A DNA stretch of 64,000 nucleotides from Halopseudomonas sabulinigri (GTDB lineage Bacteria > Pseudomonadota > Gammaproteobacteria > Pseudomonadales > Pseudomonadaceae): the NCBI RefSeq assembly GCF_900105255.1, contig NZ_LT629763.1, forward strand, positions 2,046,001-2,110,000, written 5' to 3'. Below, piece by piece: positions 35,057 through 43,472 of this stretch; within the stretch, counting starts at the first letter, position 1; the number at the start of each line of letters is the position of its first letter. A program made the position numbers and the translations under genes. The notes beneath the pieces are model-generated. The model was not told the DNA's origin and made no database searches. It was given only the letters and a program-made list of their open reading frames with translations.

Positions 35057-36141
35057 GCAGGTAATTGCAGCGCCTGCGCCACCTCGGCATTGCACAATAT
35101 CCCGCCGCTCAGGTTGAGCCCCTGCGCCAGATGCGCGTCGTCTGCCAGCGCGCGCTTCACGCCCTTGTCAGCCAGCGCCAGCACAAAGGGCAAGGTAGCG
35201 TTGTTCAGCGCCTGCGTAGAGGTGCGGGCTACCGCCCCCGGCATGTTGGCCACGCAGTAGTGCACCACCTCATCGACCACATAGGTGGGCTCCGCATGGG
35301 TGGTCGGGCTTGACGTCTGCGCACAACCGCCTTGGTCAATCGCCACGTCCACCAGCACCGACCCCGGCTGCATCCGTTTGATCATCTCTGCGCTGATCAG
35401 CTTGGGCGCTGCCGCCCCCGGCACCAGCACGGCGCCGATGACCAGGTCGGCAGCCAGCAGCTGCTCTTCCAGCGTGGCGCCGGTGGAGTACAGGGTATGG
35501 ATGCGGTTGCCGTACTGCGCATCCAACCGGCGCAGGGCGTCCGGGCTCTTGTCCAGCACAGTCACGTCCGCGCCCAAGCCCACCGCCATGGCCAGGGCGT
35601 TGCTGCCCACGACTCCGCCGCCGAGAATGACTACCTTGCCGCGCGGTACGCCAGGCACCCCACCGAGCAGCACACCGCGTCCCCCGCGCGCTTTTTCCAG
35701 GCAATTGGCACCGGCCTGAATCGCCATACGGCCCGCAACTTCGGACATAGGCGCCAGCAAGGGCAAGCGGCCTTGGGCGTCGGTTACGGTTTCATAGGCA
35801 ATGCAGATGGCGTTACTGGCCAGCAGCGCCTCGGTCTGCGCCCGATCGGGCGCCAGGTGCAGATAGGTGAACAGGATCTGCCCAGGCCGAAGCCGCGCAC
35901 ATTCCTCGGGCTGTGGCTCCTTGACCTTGACCAGCATGTCGGCCTGCGCGAACACCTCCTCCACCGGCAGCAGCTCAGCCCCCGCCTGCTGGTACAGCGC
36001 ATCGCTATAACCAATGGCGCTGCCGGCAGCATGCTCGACAAACACCCGGTGGCCACGCCGTACCAGCTCCCGCACCGAGTGCGGAATCAGCCCTACGCGG
36101 TATTCATGGTTCTTGATCTCTTTCGGAACGCCGATGTGCAT
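35017..36141 (-). CDS. ald: Alanine dehydrogenase
   Basis: This 374-residue protein is full length for the family. [20 protein letters not shown] is the N-terminal substrate-binding signature. [30 protein letters not shown] (about 168-197) is the Rossmann NAD site, and [24 protein letters not shown] is the conserved C-terminal region of Ald. It interconverts L-alanine and pyruvate plus ammonia. The 3' end overlaps the acyltransferase coding region by 40 bases, so both transcripts are antisense to each other there. Confidence 0.95.
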   Translation of the reverse strand: MHIGVPKEIKNHEYRVGLIPHSVRELVRRGHRVFVEHAAGSAIGYSDALYQQAGAELLPVEEVFAQADMLVKVKEPQPEECARLRPGQILFTYLHLAPDRAQTEALLASNAICIAYETVTDAQGRLPLLAPMSEVAGRMAIQAGANCLEKARGGRGVLLGGVPGVPRGKVVILGGGVVGSNALAMAVGLGADVTVLDKSPDALRRLDAQYGNRIHTLYSTGATLEEQLLAADLVIGAVLVPGAAAPKLISAEMIKRMQPGSVLVDVAIDQGGCAQTSSPTTHAEPTYVVDEVVHYCVANMPGAVARTSTQALNNATLPFVLALADKGVKRALADDAHLAQGLNLSGGILCNAEVAQALQLPAQPLSSVIAALPD

Positions 36142-36224
36142 GGCACTGCCTCCTCACCGATCAGTCAGTCATGACCTCAGTGTAGTTCGGCAACCGTCCT
36201 TTGCCGGCCGTATTACCGGGTGGC

Positions 36225-37277
36225 TCAGTTCGGGGCATCAACGGCCGGCGGCAATGCCGTCGCTGCGACAATGCGGTTGCGGCCCAGCGCTTTGGCCTCG
36301 TACATGCGACGATCAGCCACCTTCAACAGCGCGCTGAGATCATCGCCGTCCTGCGCCAGGGTCGCTACCCCACCGCTGAAGCTGATCTGCAGTGAGCGCC
36401 CGCTGGCCACCAGCAAGGGCGCGGAGTACAACTGCTGGCGCAGTTGATCGGCAAGCCTGGCCGCCTGCGCGTGATCGGCGCCGAGCAACAGCAGGGCAAA
36501 CTCTTCACCGCCCAGCCGGCATGCCAGATCAGAGCCACGCAGCCGATTGGCCAACATGGTTGCTGCATGCTGCAAGGCCTTATCGCCAACGTCATGCCCG
36601 TACTGATCATTCACCCGCTTGAAGAAGTCGAGATCTAGCACCACCAGTGACAGCGCCATCGCGCTGCGCTCAGCCTGACTGCGCAGCCGTTGAAACTCTT
36701 CGTTCAGGCGCATGCGATTGGCGATGCCGGTCAGGCTGTCGGTACCTGCCAGTTCGATCAATCGCCGCTCGTTGCGGACGCGACTGCTTTCATAGATGTG
36801 AGAAAACAGCATGACCGCCAGACTGCTGAACGCCAGATTGGTCACGATCAGCCCATTCAGCGCATGCTCACCGGTGACATAGCGCACATTGAAGGCGACC
36901 ACGGCGGCGGTAATGAAGCACAGCGACATCCACAACCCGCCACGCAGCCCCAGCAGCAGGTAGGAAATAATCGGGATGGTCTGGATCCAGGCAAACACGG
37001 TAAACGAGGTATTGGGCAACAGCAGGGCAAACACCATGATGCAGAAAAACGGCACCAGGTAGGCAACGGTCCAGGCGACCAGATGCCGGGTAGTGGCAAC
37101 GACAGGGAGCAGGCAAAGGGCAAAGAGCGCGTAAAGCACCTCAAGCGAGGCGAGCAGATAAAGGCCACGCGCGACGTTCAGGCCGGCAAAGATAAGACCA
37201 CATCCCAGAGTAAGCCAGAGCAACGCGCGCAACACCGAGCGGCGGTGACTCTGATCCTGTTCTAGTTGCTCGGGCAT
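36225..37277 (-). CDS. Membrane diguanylate cyclase (TM sensor-GGDEF)
   Basis: The protein has 350 residues from ATG 37277, preceded by AGAGGA. Six hydrophobic helices in 1-175 make a compact membrane sensor of unnamed type. The GGDEF domain follows, with active motif GGEEF at 256-260 and RGSD five residues before it as RxxD site. DRRMYEAKALGRNRIV closes it. The leader carries a near-match to a CA motif (ACAACAA, one mismatch to AAnAAnAA). It is divergent from the REC-CheC operon across 255 bases. Confidence 0.9.
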   Translation of the reverse strand: MPEQLEQDQSHRRSVLRALLWLTLGCGLIFAGLNVARGLYLLASLEVLYALFALCLLPVVATTRHLVAWTVAYLVPFFCIMVFALLLPNTSFTVFAWIQTIPIISYLLLGLRGGLWMSLCFITAAVVAFNVRYVTGEHALNGLIVTNLAFSSLAVMLFSHIYESSRVRNERRLIELAGTDSLTGIANRMRLNEEFQRLRSQAERSAMALSLVVLDLDFFKRVNDQYGHDVGDKALQHAATMLANRLRGSDLACRLGGEEFALLLLGADHAQAARLADQLRQQLYSAPLLVASGRSLQISFSGGVATLAQDGDDLSALLKVADRRMYEAKALGRNRIVAATALPPAVDAPN

Positions 37278-37435
37278 TGTTTTCCTCTTGTTGTATGGCG
37301 CCATCCCTCGCGCCGCAGCAACCTACTTCGGAACAAACCTCAGAGCCATAGTATCCACGCAATTGGGCAATATGCGAATGCCGTCCGAAAAAACTATGGC
37401 ATTTTTGTTGAATGTCTTCTCAAGAGGTCAATAAG

Positions 37436-37465
37436 TTGTCATGCTTGCGAACTAGCCTATTTAAT
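37436..37465 (+). promoter_or_regulatory. Sigma-70-type promoter of the REC-CheC operon
   Basis: TTGTCA (37436-37441) and TTTAAT (37460-37465) are separated by 18 bases. A start near 37472 would exclude the upstream ATGs (37464, 37470) and fits the GTG start at 37533 with a leader of about 60 bases. Confidence 0.5.
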
Positions 37466-37532
37466 GGCCATGTGCCTTTACCAACAGAACAACGGCAGCG
37501 AAAACCAGACCAATAGCGCCAAGGATCATGAA

Positions 37533-38537
37533 GTGACCGCAATCCCCTTGCTGGTATGTGACGACTCCAATATGGCTCGCAAGCAGCTGATTCGAGCGCT
37601 GCCGGCAAACTGGCCGTTCCGCATCACTCAGGCCACCAACGGACTGGAAGGCCTGGAGGCCATTCGCGCCGGCGCAGGACAGATCGTCCTCCTTGACCTC
37701 ACCATGCCCGAGCTTGACGGCTTTGGCGTGCTGGCGGCGCTGCGCGAGCAGGCCCTCACGCCAGAGGTCATCGTCGTCTCCGGCGACGTCCAGGAAGAAG
37801 CGGTCAGACGTGCCAAGGCACTCGGCGCACGCGCTTTCATCAAGAAACCCGCTGACCCTATCCAACTGGCCGAAGCGCTCAACTCCCTCGGCGTCGAAGT
37901 GCCACTGGCCGCGGTGCCGGACGATGACTATGGCAGCCAACTGCCGCTGCCTAACGTGTCCTTCCGGGACGCCTTCCGGGAAGTATCCAACGTCGCCATG
38001 GGCCGCGCCGCTGAGCTGCTCGGACGGGTGCTGGGCATCTTCATCAAGTTGCCGATTCCCAACGTCAACATTCTGGAGGTTGGCGAGTTGCATATGGCGC
38101 TGGCCGATGCCCAGCGCGGCCAGCGCTTGTCGGCCATCTGCCAGGGCTTTATCGGCGGCGGTGTCGCAGGGGAAGCGCTGCTGATCTTCCATGACTCTGA
38201 AATCGAAGACGTAGCACGCCTGTTGAACGCGCAGGAAGACGAAAGCGCCCAGCTCGAAATGCTGCTCGATCTGGCCAGCATCATTATCGGCGCCTGCCTC
38301 AACGGCCTGTCGGAACAGCTCAACATTACCCTCTCGCAGGGCCACCCGCTGGTGCTTGGGCAGCACTGCCCGATCGAAGATCTGATTCGCATCAACCAGC
38401 GGCGCTGGAAACGCACCCTGGCGGTGGAAATCAGCTATGGCCTCGAGAACCTGGAAATCCACTTTGACCTGTTGCTGCTGTTTACCGAGGATTCGGTACC
38501 CCGGCTGCGGGAGACCCTCGACTTCATGATCAACTGA
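37533..38537 (+). CDS. REC-CheC response regulator
   Basis: The GTG at 37533 is chosen because AAGGA lies seven bases upstream and the receiver strand starts immediately. ATG 37464 and 37470 lack a ribosome site. The protein has 334 residues. The REC domain (1-118) has Asp10/Asp11, phospho-acceptor Asp55 in LLDLTMPELDG and Lys104/105 in AFIKKP. The second half resembles CheC/CheX phosphatases: FREVSNVAMGRAAELLG fits the first catalytic helix with Glu and Asn, while the second (LLDLASIIIGACLNGL) has Asp and Ser in place of Glu and Asn. It may dephosphorylate a partner. Next gene: a PAS-GGDEF protein 31 bases downstream. Confidence 0.84.
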   Translation: MTAIPLLVCDDSNMARKQLIRALPANWPFRITQATNGLEGLEAIRAGAGQIVLLDLTMPELDGFGVLAALREQALTPEVIVVSGDVQEEAVRRAKALGARAFIKKPADPIQLAEALNSLGVEVPLAAVPDDDYGSQLPLPNVSFRDAFREVSNVAMGRAAELLGRVLGIFIKLPIPNVNILEVGELHMALADAQRGQRLSAICQGFIGGGVAGEALLIFHDSEIEDVARLLNAQEDESAQLEMLLDLASIIIGACLNGLSEQLNITLSQGHPLVLGQHCPIEDLIRINQRRWKRTLAVEISYGLENLEIHFDLLLLFTEDSVPRLRETLDFMIN

Positions 38538-38568
38538 TCAGGTAATCAACCGAACATAGGCAAGGCGC

Positions 38569-39522
38569 ATGGCTGCTCAGTTTGACATCGACGAACTCCA
38601 TTGGCTGCTCGACATTGTGCAAAGCATTGATGTGGGCGTGGTAGTGATGGACCGCGACTACCGCATCGAGGTCTGGAACAGCTTTATGGAAAACCACTCC
38701 GGTCTCGGTTCGGCGCAGGCCAACGAAAGTTCGCTGTTCGAACTCTTTCCCGAGATTGATCAGAGCTGGTTCACCCAGAAGGTCGAGACCTCGGTGATGC
38801 TGGGCACCCGCGCTTTCACCATCTGGGAACAGCGCCCCAACCTGTTTCGCTTCAAGAGCTACCAACCCATCACCGGCCTGGCTGACGAGATGTATCAGAA
38901 CGTCACCATACTGCCGCTACGCAGCAGCACCGGCAAAACCGACCACGTCTGCCTGATTATTTATGATGTGACCGGTGTCGCCGTAAACAAACGGCAACTC
39001 GAGTCTGCCAATACTAAGCTTCGCGAGCTGGCACTGCGGGACGGTTTGACCGGCCTGCTCAACCGTCGTTACTGGGAAAGCTGCCTGGAACATGAGTTTG
39101 CCCGGCATCAACGCTATGACAACGAGGTCAGCCTGGTGATGTTCGATATTGACCACTTCAAGAAGGTCAATGACACCTTCGGCCACCAGGCTGGCGACGA
39201 GGTGATCCGCACGACCGCCCGCCTGACCGAGCAGTTGGCCAGGGAAACGGATTTCTGCGGACGTTACGGCGGTGAAGAGTTTGTAGTACTGCTGCCCGAC
39301 ACCTCACTTGAAGGTGCCCAGCAGTTTGCCGAACGCCTGAGACAAAGCGTCGAACGGCAACAGCTGGATCATCAGGGCACCCCCCTGACATTTACCATCA
39401 GCCTGGGAGTCGCACGCCTGACCGATGCGATGGAAAACTATCAGGCCCTGATAGAGCGTGCTGACAAAGCGCTCTATCAATCCAAGGAAGGTGGGCGCAA
39501 CCGCACCACCGTGGCCGAATAA
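38569..39522 (+). CDS. PAS-GGDEF diguanylate cyclase
   Basis: This 317-residue protein has an N-terminal PAS-like sensor (about 1-145; GVVVMDRDYRIEVWNSFMENHSGL) and a GGDEF domain. The active motif is GGEEF at 234-238, with RETD five residues earlier as RxxD site. No membrane helix is seen. It follows the REC-CheC gene after 31 bases, so phosphorylation or dephosphorylation of the regulator may set c-di-GMP output through contact of the two proteins. The sensory ligand is unknown. Confidence 0.9.
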   Translation: MAAQFDIDELHWLLDIVQSIDVGVVVMDRDYRIEVWNSFMENHSGLGSAQANESSLFELFPEIDQSWFTQKVETSVMLGTRAFTIWEQRPNLFRFKSYQPITGLADEMYQNVTILPLRSSTGKTDHVCLIIYDVTGVAVNKRQLESANTKLRELALRDGLTGLLNRRYWESCLEHEFARHQRYDNEVSLVMFDIDHFKKVNDTFGHQAGDEVIRTTARLTEQLARETDFCGRYGGEEFVVLLPDTSLEGAQQFAERLRQSVERQQLDHQGTPLTFTISLGVARLTDAMENYQALIERADKALYQSKEGGRNRTTVAE

Positions 39523-39550
39523 CAAACTTTAGCTCATTTTTGCGGACTGT

Positions 39551-39579
39551 TTCACATCTCGACCAATCGAGCGTATGAT
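39551..39579 (+). promoter_or_regulatory. Near-consensus sigma-70 promoter before the 54-residue protein gene
   Basis: TTCACA (39551-39556) and TATGAT (39574-39579) are spaced by 17 bases. Both hexamers match consensus at five of six. Transcription would start near 39586, about 115 bases before ATG 39701. A short GCGTC/GACG stem before a T-run at 39645-39653 could terminate a short RNA inside this leader. Confidence 0.55.
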
Positions 39580-39700
39580 GCGGAAAAATGGAGGCAAGGC
39601 GTCAAGGAAGATACACTACAGAGCACCAACCTGCCTGATAGACGTTTTTTTGACAACAACCAAGCCAGAGCACGTCAACACAACATACGGCAGTCCTATC

Positions 39701-39865
39701 ATGAGCGAACCCAAAAGAGGGTGGCGCTGGGCGTATCGCAAGACCCGGAGCTACCACACCTCGAAAGCACAGGCATTCTATCGCGCCACCCGTTACTGGG
39801 TGACCGGCGACACCGGCTCATTTATCAGCCACGGTGGCTTCCGCAAGACGCGCATTCGGCGCTGA
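39701..39865 (+). CDS. Small basic protein, 54 residues
   Basis: The ATG at 39701 opens a 54-residue frame whose first part reads MSEPKRGWRWAYRKTRSYH and whose end is GGFRKTRIRR. It has 10 Arg and 4 Lys against one Glu and one Asp, and many Trp and Tyr residues. The charge and aromatic load suggest an RNA- or DNA-binding or ribosome-associated role. I know no family. It lies 60 bases before dbpA, so cotranscription with the helicase is possible. No strong ribosome site is visible. Confidence 0.5.
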   Translation: MSEPKRGWRWAYRKTRSYHTSKAQAFYRATRYWVTGDTGSFISHGGFRKTRIRR

Positions 39866-39925
39866 CACGCTGCCGGCTGGCGGCGGCGATCTGGTACACT
39901 GCAAGGCCTTTCTCTGCTGCAGGCC

Positions 39926-41314
39926 ATGCTCGTGAACCCGACCGCCTTTGACTCGCTGAAACTGCCCACGGCCATGCTCGATACCCTGCAGCAAATGGGC
40001 TATGCGAGCATGACGCCCATCCAGGCCGAAGCCCTGCCGCTGATTCTGCAAGGCGACGATCTGCTGGCTCAATCACGCACCGGCAGCGGCAAGACCGCCG
40101 CCTTCGGCATTGGCCTGCTGGCACCGTTGAACCCCCAGTTCTTTGGCTGCCAGGCATTGGTGCTCAGCCCTACACGCGAGCTGGCCACGCAAACCGCCAC
40201 CGCGCTGCGCAGCCTGGCGCGTGGCCTGCCCAACATCAAGATCATCACACTCTGTGGCGGCACACCTTTTGGCCCCCAGGCAGCCTCGCTGGAACAGGGC
40301 GCGCACGTCATCGTCGGCACCCCTGGTCGCATTCAGGATCACCTGACGCGCGGCACCCTGACACTTGATCGCCTCAACTGCCTGGTGCTGGACGAAGCTG
40401 ACCGCATGCTCGACATGGGCTTTGTCGATCCGATTCGCGAGATCATCGGCCACACCCCCGCCCGACGCCAGACCCTGCTGTTCTCCGCCACCTATCCGGC
40501 CGGTCTGAAAGCACTTGCTGCGGAATTCATGCGTAACCCGAAGCAAGTAACCATAGAGGAAGGCAGCCCGAGCAACCCCATCGCCCAACGCTTCTACGAG
40601 ATAGACGAGACGCAGCGCTTCGACGCCGTGCTGCGTTTGCTCGCGGCCAATCGTCCGCAACCCTGCATCGCCTTTTGCCACACCCGTCAGCAGTGTCAGG
40701 AATTGGCCGACTTCCTCAATGCCAACAGCATCAGCGCCCAGGCGCTGCACGGTGACATGGAGCAACGTGACCGTGATCAGGTGCTGGCTCTGTTCGCCAA
40801 TCAGAGTTGTAGCGTGCTCACCGCTACCGACGTTGCCGCGCGCGGCATCGACATCGAAGGGGTCGCAGCGGTAATCAATGTGGAACTCTCTGCCGATCCC
40901 GCCGCCCATACCCACCGTATCGGCCGCAGTGGCCGCGCCGGCCAATCCGGTCTAGCACTCAGCCTAGTAGCTCCGCGTGAACTCAAGCGCCTGCGCGCAA
41001 TCGAAGACAACAGCAGCGAGCCGCTCGACTGGCAGGAGATCGACAGCCTGCCAGCCAGACTGGAACAACCACTGACCGCACCAATGCGCACCCTTGTCGT
41101 GGCCGGTGGCCGCAAGGACAAAGTGCGCCCTGGCGACCTGCTGGGAGCCCTGACCGGTGAGGCGGGTTTGCCAGGCGATGCCATAGGCAAAATAAGCATC
41201 AGCGACTTTCAGGCGCTGGTTGCCATTCGCCGGGACCAGGCCAAGCTCGCGCTGACCAGACTGAGCGACGGCAAGATCAAGGGGCGTCGCTTCAAGGTAC
41301 GTCTGCTGCCCTGA
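39926..41314 (+). CDS. dbpA: ATP-dependent RNA helicase DbpA
   Basis: This 462-residue protein is a DEAD-box helicase that acts on 23S rRNA hairpin 92 during large-subunit assembly. Motifs in order: Q motif near FDSLKLP/TPIQ, I SRTGSGKT, Ia PTRELA, Ib TPGR, II DEAD, III SAT, IV FCHTRQQ, V ATDVAARGID, VI HRIGRSGRAG. A C-terminal domain (about 385-462) with ISDFQALVAIRRDQAKLALTRLSDGKIKGRRFKVRLL is the DbpA RNA-binding domain, which defines the family. TACACT at 39895-39900 is a -10 candidate. Confidence 0.95.
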   Translation: MLVNPTAFDSLKLPTAMLDTLQQMGYASMTPIQAEALPLILQGDDLLAQSRTGSGKTAAFGIGLLAPLNPQFFGCQALVLSPTRELATQTATALRSLARGLPNIKIITLCGGTPFGPQAASLEQGAHVIVGTPGRIQDHLTRGTLTLDRLNCLVLDEADRMLDMGFVDPIREIIGHTPARRQTLLFSATYPAGLKALAAEFMRNPKQVTIEEGSPSNPIAQRFYEIDETQRFDAVLRLLAANRPQPCIAFCHTRQQCQELADFLNANSISAQALHGDMEQRDRDQVLALFANQSCSVLTATDVAARGIDIEGVAAVINVELSADPAAHTHRIGRSGRAGQSGLALSLVAPRELKRLRAIEDNSSEPLDWQEIDSLPARLEQPLTAPMRTLVVAGGRKDKVRPGDLLGALTGEAGLPGDAIGKISISDFQALVAIRRDQAKLALTRLSDGKIKGRRFKVRLLP

Positions 41315-41372
41315 CCTGTGGTACTACACAAGCGTTTCACCTGCATCGCTACACTGTTAACGAGGGCTGTTC

Positions 41373-43307
41373 ATGGATGCCAGTCAGCAACTGATTCTGT
41401 TGATCCTCGGTTGTACCATTGCCCTGTTTCTTTGGGGCCGCTGGCGCCACGACGTCGTCGCCCTCGCTGCCCTCATGGCCTGTGTGCTGACAGGCCTGAC
41501 GCCCGCCGCTGACGCCTTCGTCGGTTTTGGCCACCCTGCGGTGATCACCGTCGCGGCGGTACTGATCCTCAGCAAGGGCTTACAAACCACCGGCGCGGTG
41601 GAAGCCCTGGCACAGCGCGCATTACCCAAGCGCGGCGGCCTGCTCAGCCTGGCGGTACTCACGCTGCTGGGGGCCTGCCTGTCGGCCTTCATGAACAACG
41701 TCGGCGCCATGGCGCTGCTGATGCCGCTGGCTCTGCAACTATCTGCCCGCGAGGGCCTGCCGCCGGGGCGGGTGCTGATGCCACTGGCCTTCGGCACCAT
41801 TCTGGGCGGCATGACGACGCTGATCGGCACACCGCCCAACCTTATCGTCGCCGGCTTCCGCGCCCGTCAAGACCTGGGCAGCTTTGGCATGTTCGACTTC
41901 ACTCCGGTTGGCCTGAGCGTCGCCCTTGGCGGGGTAATCTTCGTTGTTTGCACTGCTCGCTGGCTGGTGCCCAAACGGGCACAGCCCGACGTTGGCAGCT
42001 TTGATACCGGCACCTACCTGACCGAAGTACACATCGACGCCGACAGCAAGGCTGATGGCAAGACCCTGGCAGAGGTCGAGCAGCTACTGGAGGACAACGA
42101 TGCACAGATCGTCGGCATGGTTCGCAACGACTTCCGCGTCACCGCGCCGCAGCCCCGCCGAGTACTGCGCGCCGGCGACATTCTGGTCATCGAGGCAGAG
42201 CCCGAAGGGCTAGGCGCCTCATTGACCCGGCTAGGTCTGAAGCTCGAGGAAGCCGTGGCGCCCAGCAACCAGGACAAGGCAGACGAGGACTCTAACAATG
42301 CAGAGAAGGAGCCCAGCGCAGCCCAGGACAGCGCCGCAGCAGGAGCTGAACCCTCGCAACCGGTGACCGATCCCGCCGGCGAACAGAACAGTGAGGCTGA
42401 CAAGGCCAAGGAGCAGCAGAAAGAGAAAGACAGTAAGCTCAGCGTCTCCGACGAGATCACCGTACAGGAGCTCGCTGTACAGCCAAGCGCCTCGATTCTT
42501 GGCCGCAGCGCGTCGGACATTCAGCTGCGCACCCGCTTCGGCATTAACCTGCTGGCCATCTCGCGCCAAGGCCATAGATCCATCCGCCGGCTGCGTTGGA
42601 CCGACATCCAGGCTGGCGACGTACTGCTGATGCAAGGCTCTCCCGAGGCCATATCCGGCTTTGCCAGCGAGTACGGCTGCGTGCCCCTTGCGCCGCGCTC
42701 CATCCTGATTCCTGACCGGCGCAAGGCGCTCTACGCTGTCAGCATCATGCTTGGCGCCATCGCTCTGGCTGCATTCGGCATACTGCCGGCAGCCGTCGCC
42801 TTCATGGCCGGCGTGCTCGGTTACATGCTGACGCGGGTCATTCCGCTGCGGCGCATCTATGAAGCGGTGGACTGGCCTATCATCGTGCTCCTGGCCGCCT
42901 TGATGCCGATGGCCGCGGCCATGGCCGACACCGGCGCCGCCGACCTGCTGGCGCAGACCCTGCTGCAACACTTCGCCCAGGGCAACGCCATCATCGCGCT
43001 GACGCTGATGCTGGTCGTCACCATGACGCTCTCCGACTTCATGAACAACGCGGCGACTGCGGCGGTCATGTGCCCGATCGCCCTCAGCGTCGCCAGCCAG
43101 TTGGGCGTCAATCCCGACAGCTTCCTGATGGCGGTGGCCATAGGCGCCTCCTGCGCCTTCCTGACACCCATCGGCCATCAGAACAACACGCTGATCCTGG
43201 GGCCGGGTGGCTTCCGCTTTGGCGACTATTGGCGCCTCGGGCTGCCACTGGAGATACTGGTCGTGCTGATCAGCATACCTATGCTGCTGTGGGCCTGGCC
43301 GCTATGA
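41373..43307 (+). CDS. SLC13-type permease with TrkA-C domains and an acidic insert
   Basis: This 644-residue protein has two blocks of membrane helices (about 1-205 and 455-640), each with a hairpin-like Asn-rich segment (ACLSAFMNNVGAMALLMPLA and DFMNNAATAAVMCPIALS) typical of SLC13/DASS ion transporters. Between them are two RCK/TrkA-C domains (about 210-295 and 370-440). They are split by a charged, Glu/Lys/Ala/Ser-rich stretch at about 296-365 that looks disordered. The family imports sulfate, dicarboxylates or similar anions. It converges with the rubredoxin gene with a six-base overlap. Confidence 0.85.
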   Translation: MDASQQLILLILGCTIALFLWGRWRHDVVALAALMACVLTGLTPAADAFVGFGHPAVITVAAVLILSKGLQTTGAVEALAQRALPKRGGLLSLAVLTLLGACLSAFMNNVGAMALLMPLALQLSAREGLPPGRVLMPLAFGTILGGMTTLIGTPPNLIVAGFRARQDLGSFGMFDFTPVGLSVALGGVIFVVCTARWLVPKRAQPDVGSFDTGTYLTEVHIDADSKADGKTLAEVEQLLEDNDAQIVGMVRNDFRVTAPQPRRVLRAGDILVIEAEPEGLGASLTRLGLKLEEAVAPSNQDKADEDSNNAEKEPSAAQDSAAAGAEPSQPVTDPAGEQNSEADKAKEQQKEKDSKLSVSDEITVQELAVQPSASILGRSASDIQLRTRFGINLLAISRQGHRSIRRLRWTDIQAGDVLLMQGSPEAISGFASEYGCVPLAPRSILIPDRRKALYAVSIMLGAIALAAFGILPAAVAFMAGVLGYMLTRVIPLRRIYEAVDWPIIVLLAALMPMAAAMADTGAADLLAQTLLQHFAQGNAIIALTLMLVVTMTLSDFMNNAATAAVMCPIALSVASQLGVNPDSFLMAVAIGASCAFLTPIGHQNNTLILGPGGFRFGDYWRLGLPLEILVVLISIPMLLWAWPL

Positions 43308-43472
43308 AGCTGCCAGCGGTACAAAGTCTTCCTTGTAACGCACTGCGCAGTCCGGGCAGGTAAAACTGTCCGGCAACGCTTCCCAGCAAGTACCGGCGGC
43401 AAACCCCTGGTGCGGGTCACCCTCGGCCTCGTCGTACTCGTAATCACACTCCGGGCAGCGGTAGCGACTCAT
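43302..43472 (-). CDS. Rubredoxin
   Basis: This 56-residue protein is encoded on the minus strand. It has RCPECDYEYDEAEGDPHQGF (Cys6, Cys9) and FTCPDCAVRY (Cys39, Cys42), the four iron ligands of rubredoxin, with the conserved WEALPDSF between them. The ATG overlaps the alkB stop as ATGA, so translation is coupled. It passes electrons from a reductase to the di-iron alkane hydroxylase. It overlaps the end of the SLC13 gene by six bases. The rubredoxin reductase gene is not in this window. Confidence 0.93.
   Translation of the reverse strand: MSRYRCPECDYEYDEAEGDPHQGFAAGTCWEALPDSFTCPDCAVRYKEDFVPLAAS

Noticed and set aside
37464-37472. ATG starts of the REC-CheC gene
   Set aside because: They have no ribosome site and lie in or at the start of the predicted promoter region; the GTG at 37533 has AAGGA at the proper distance.
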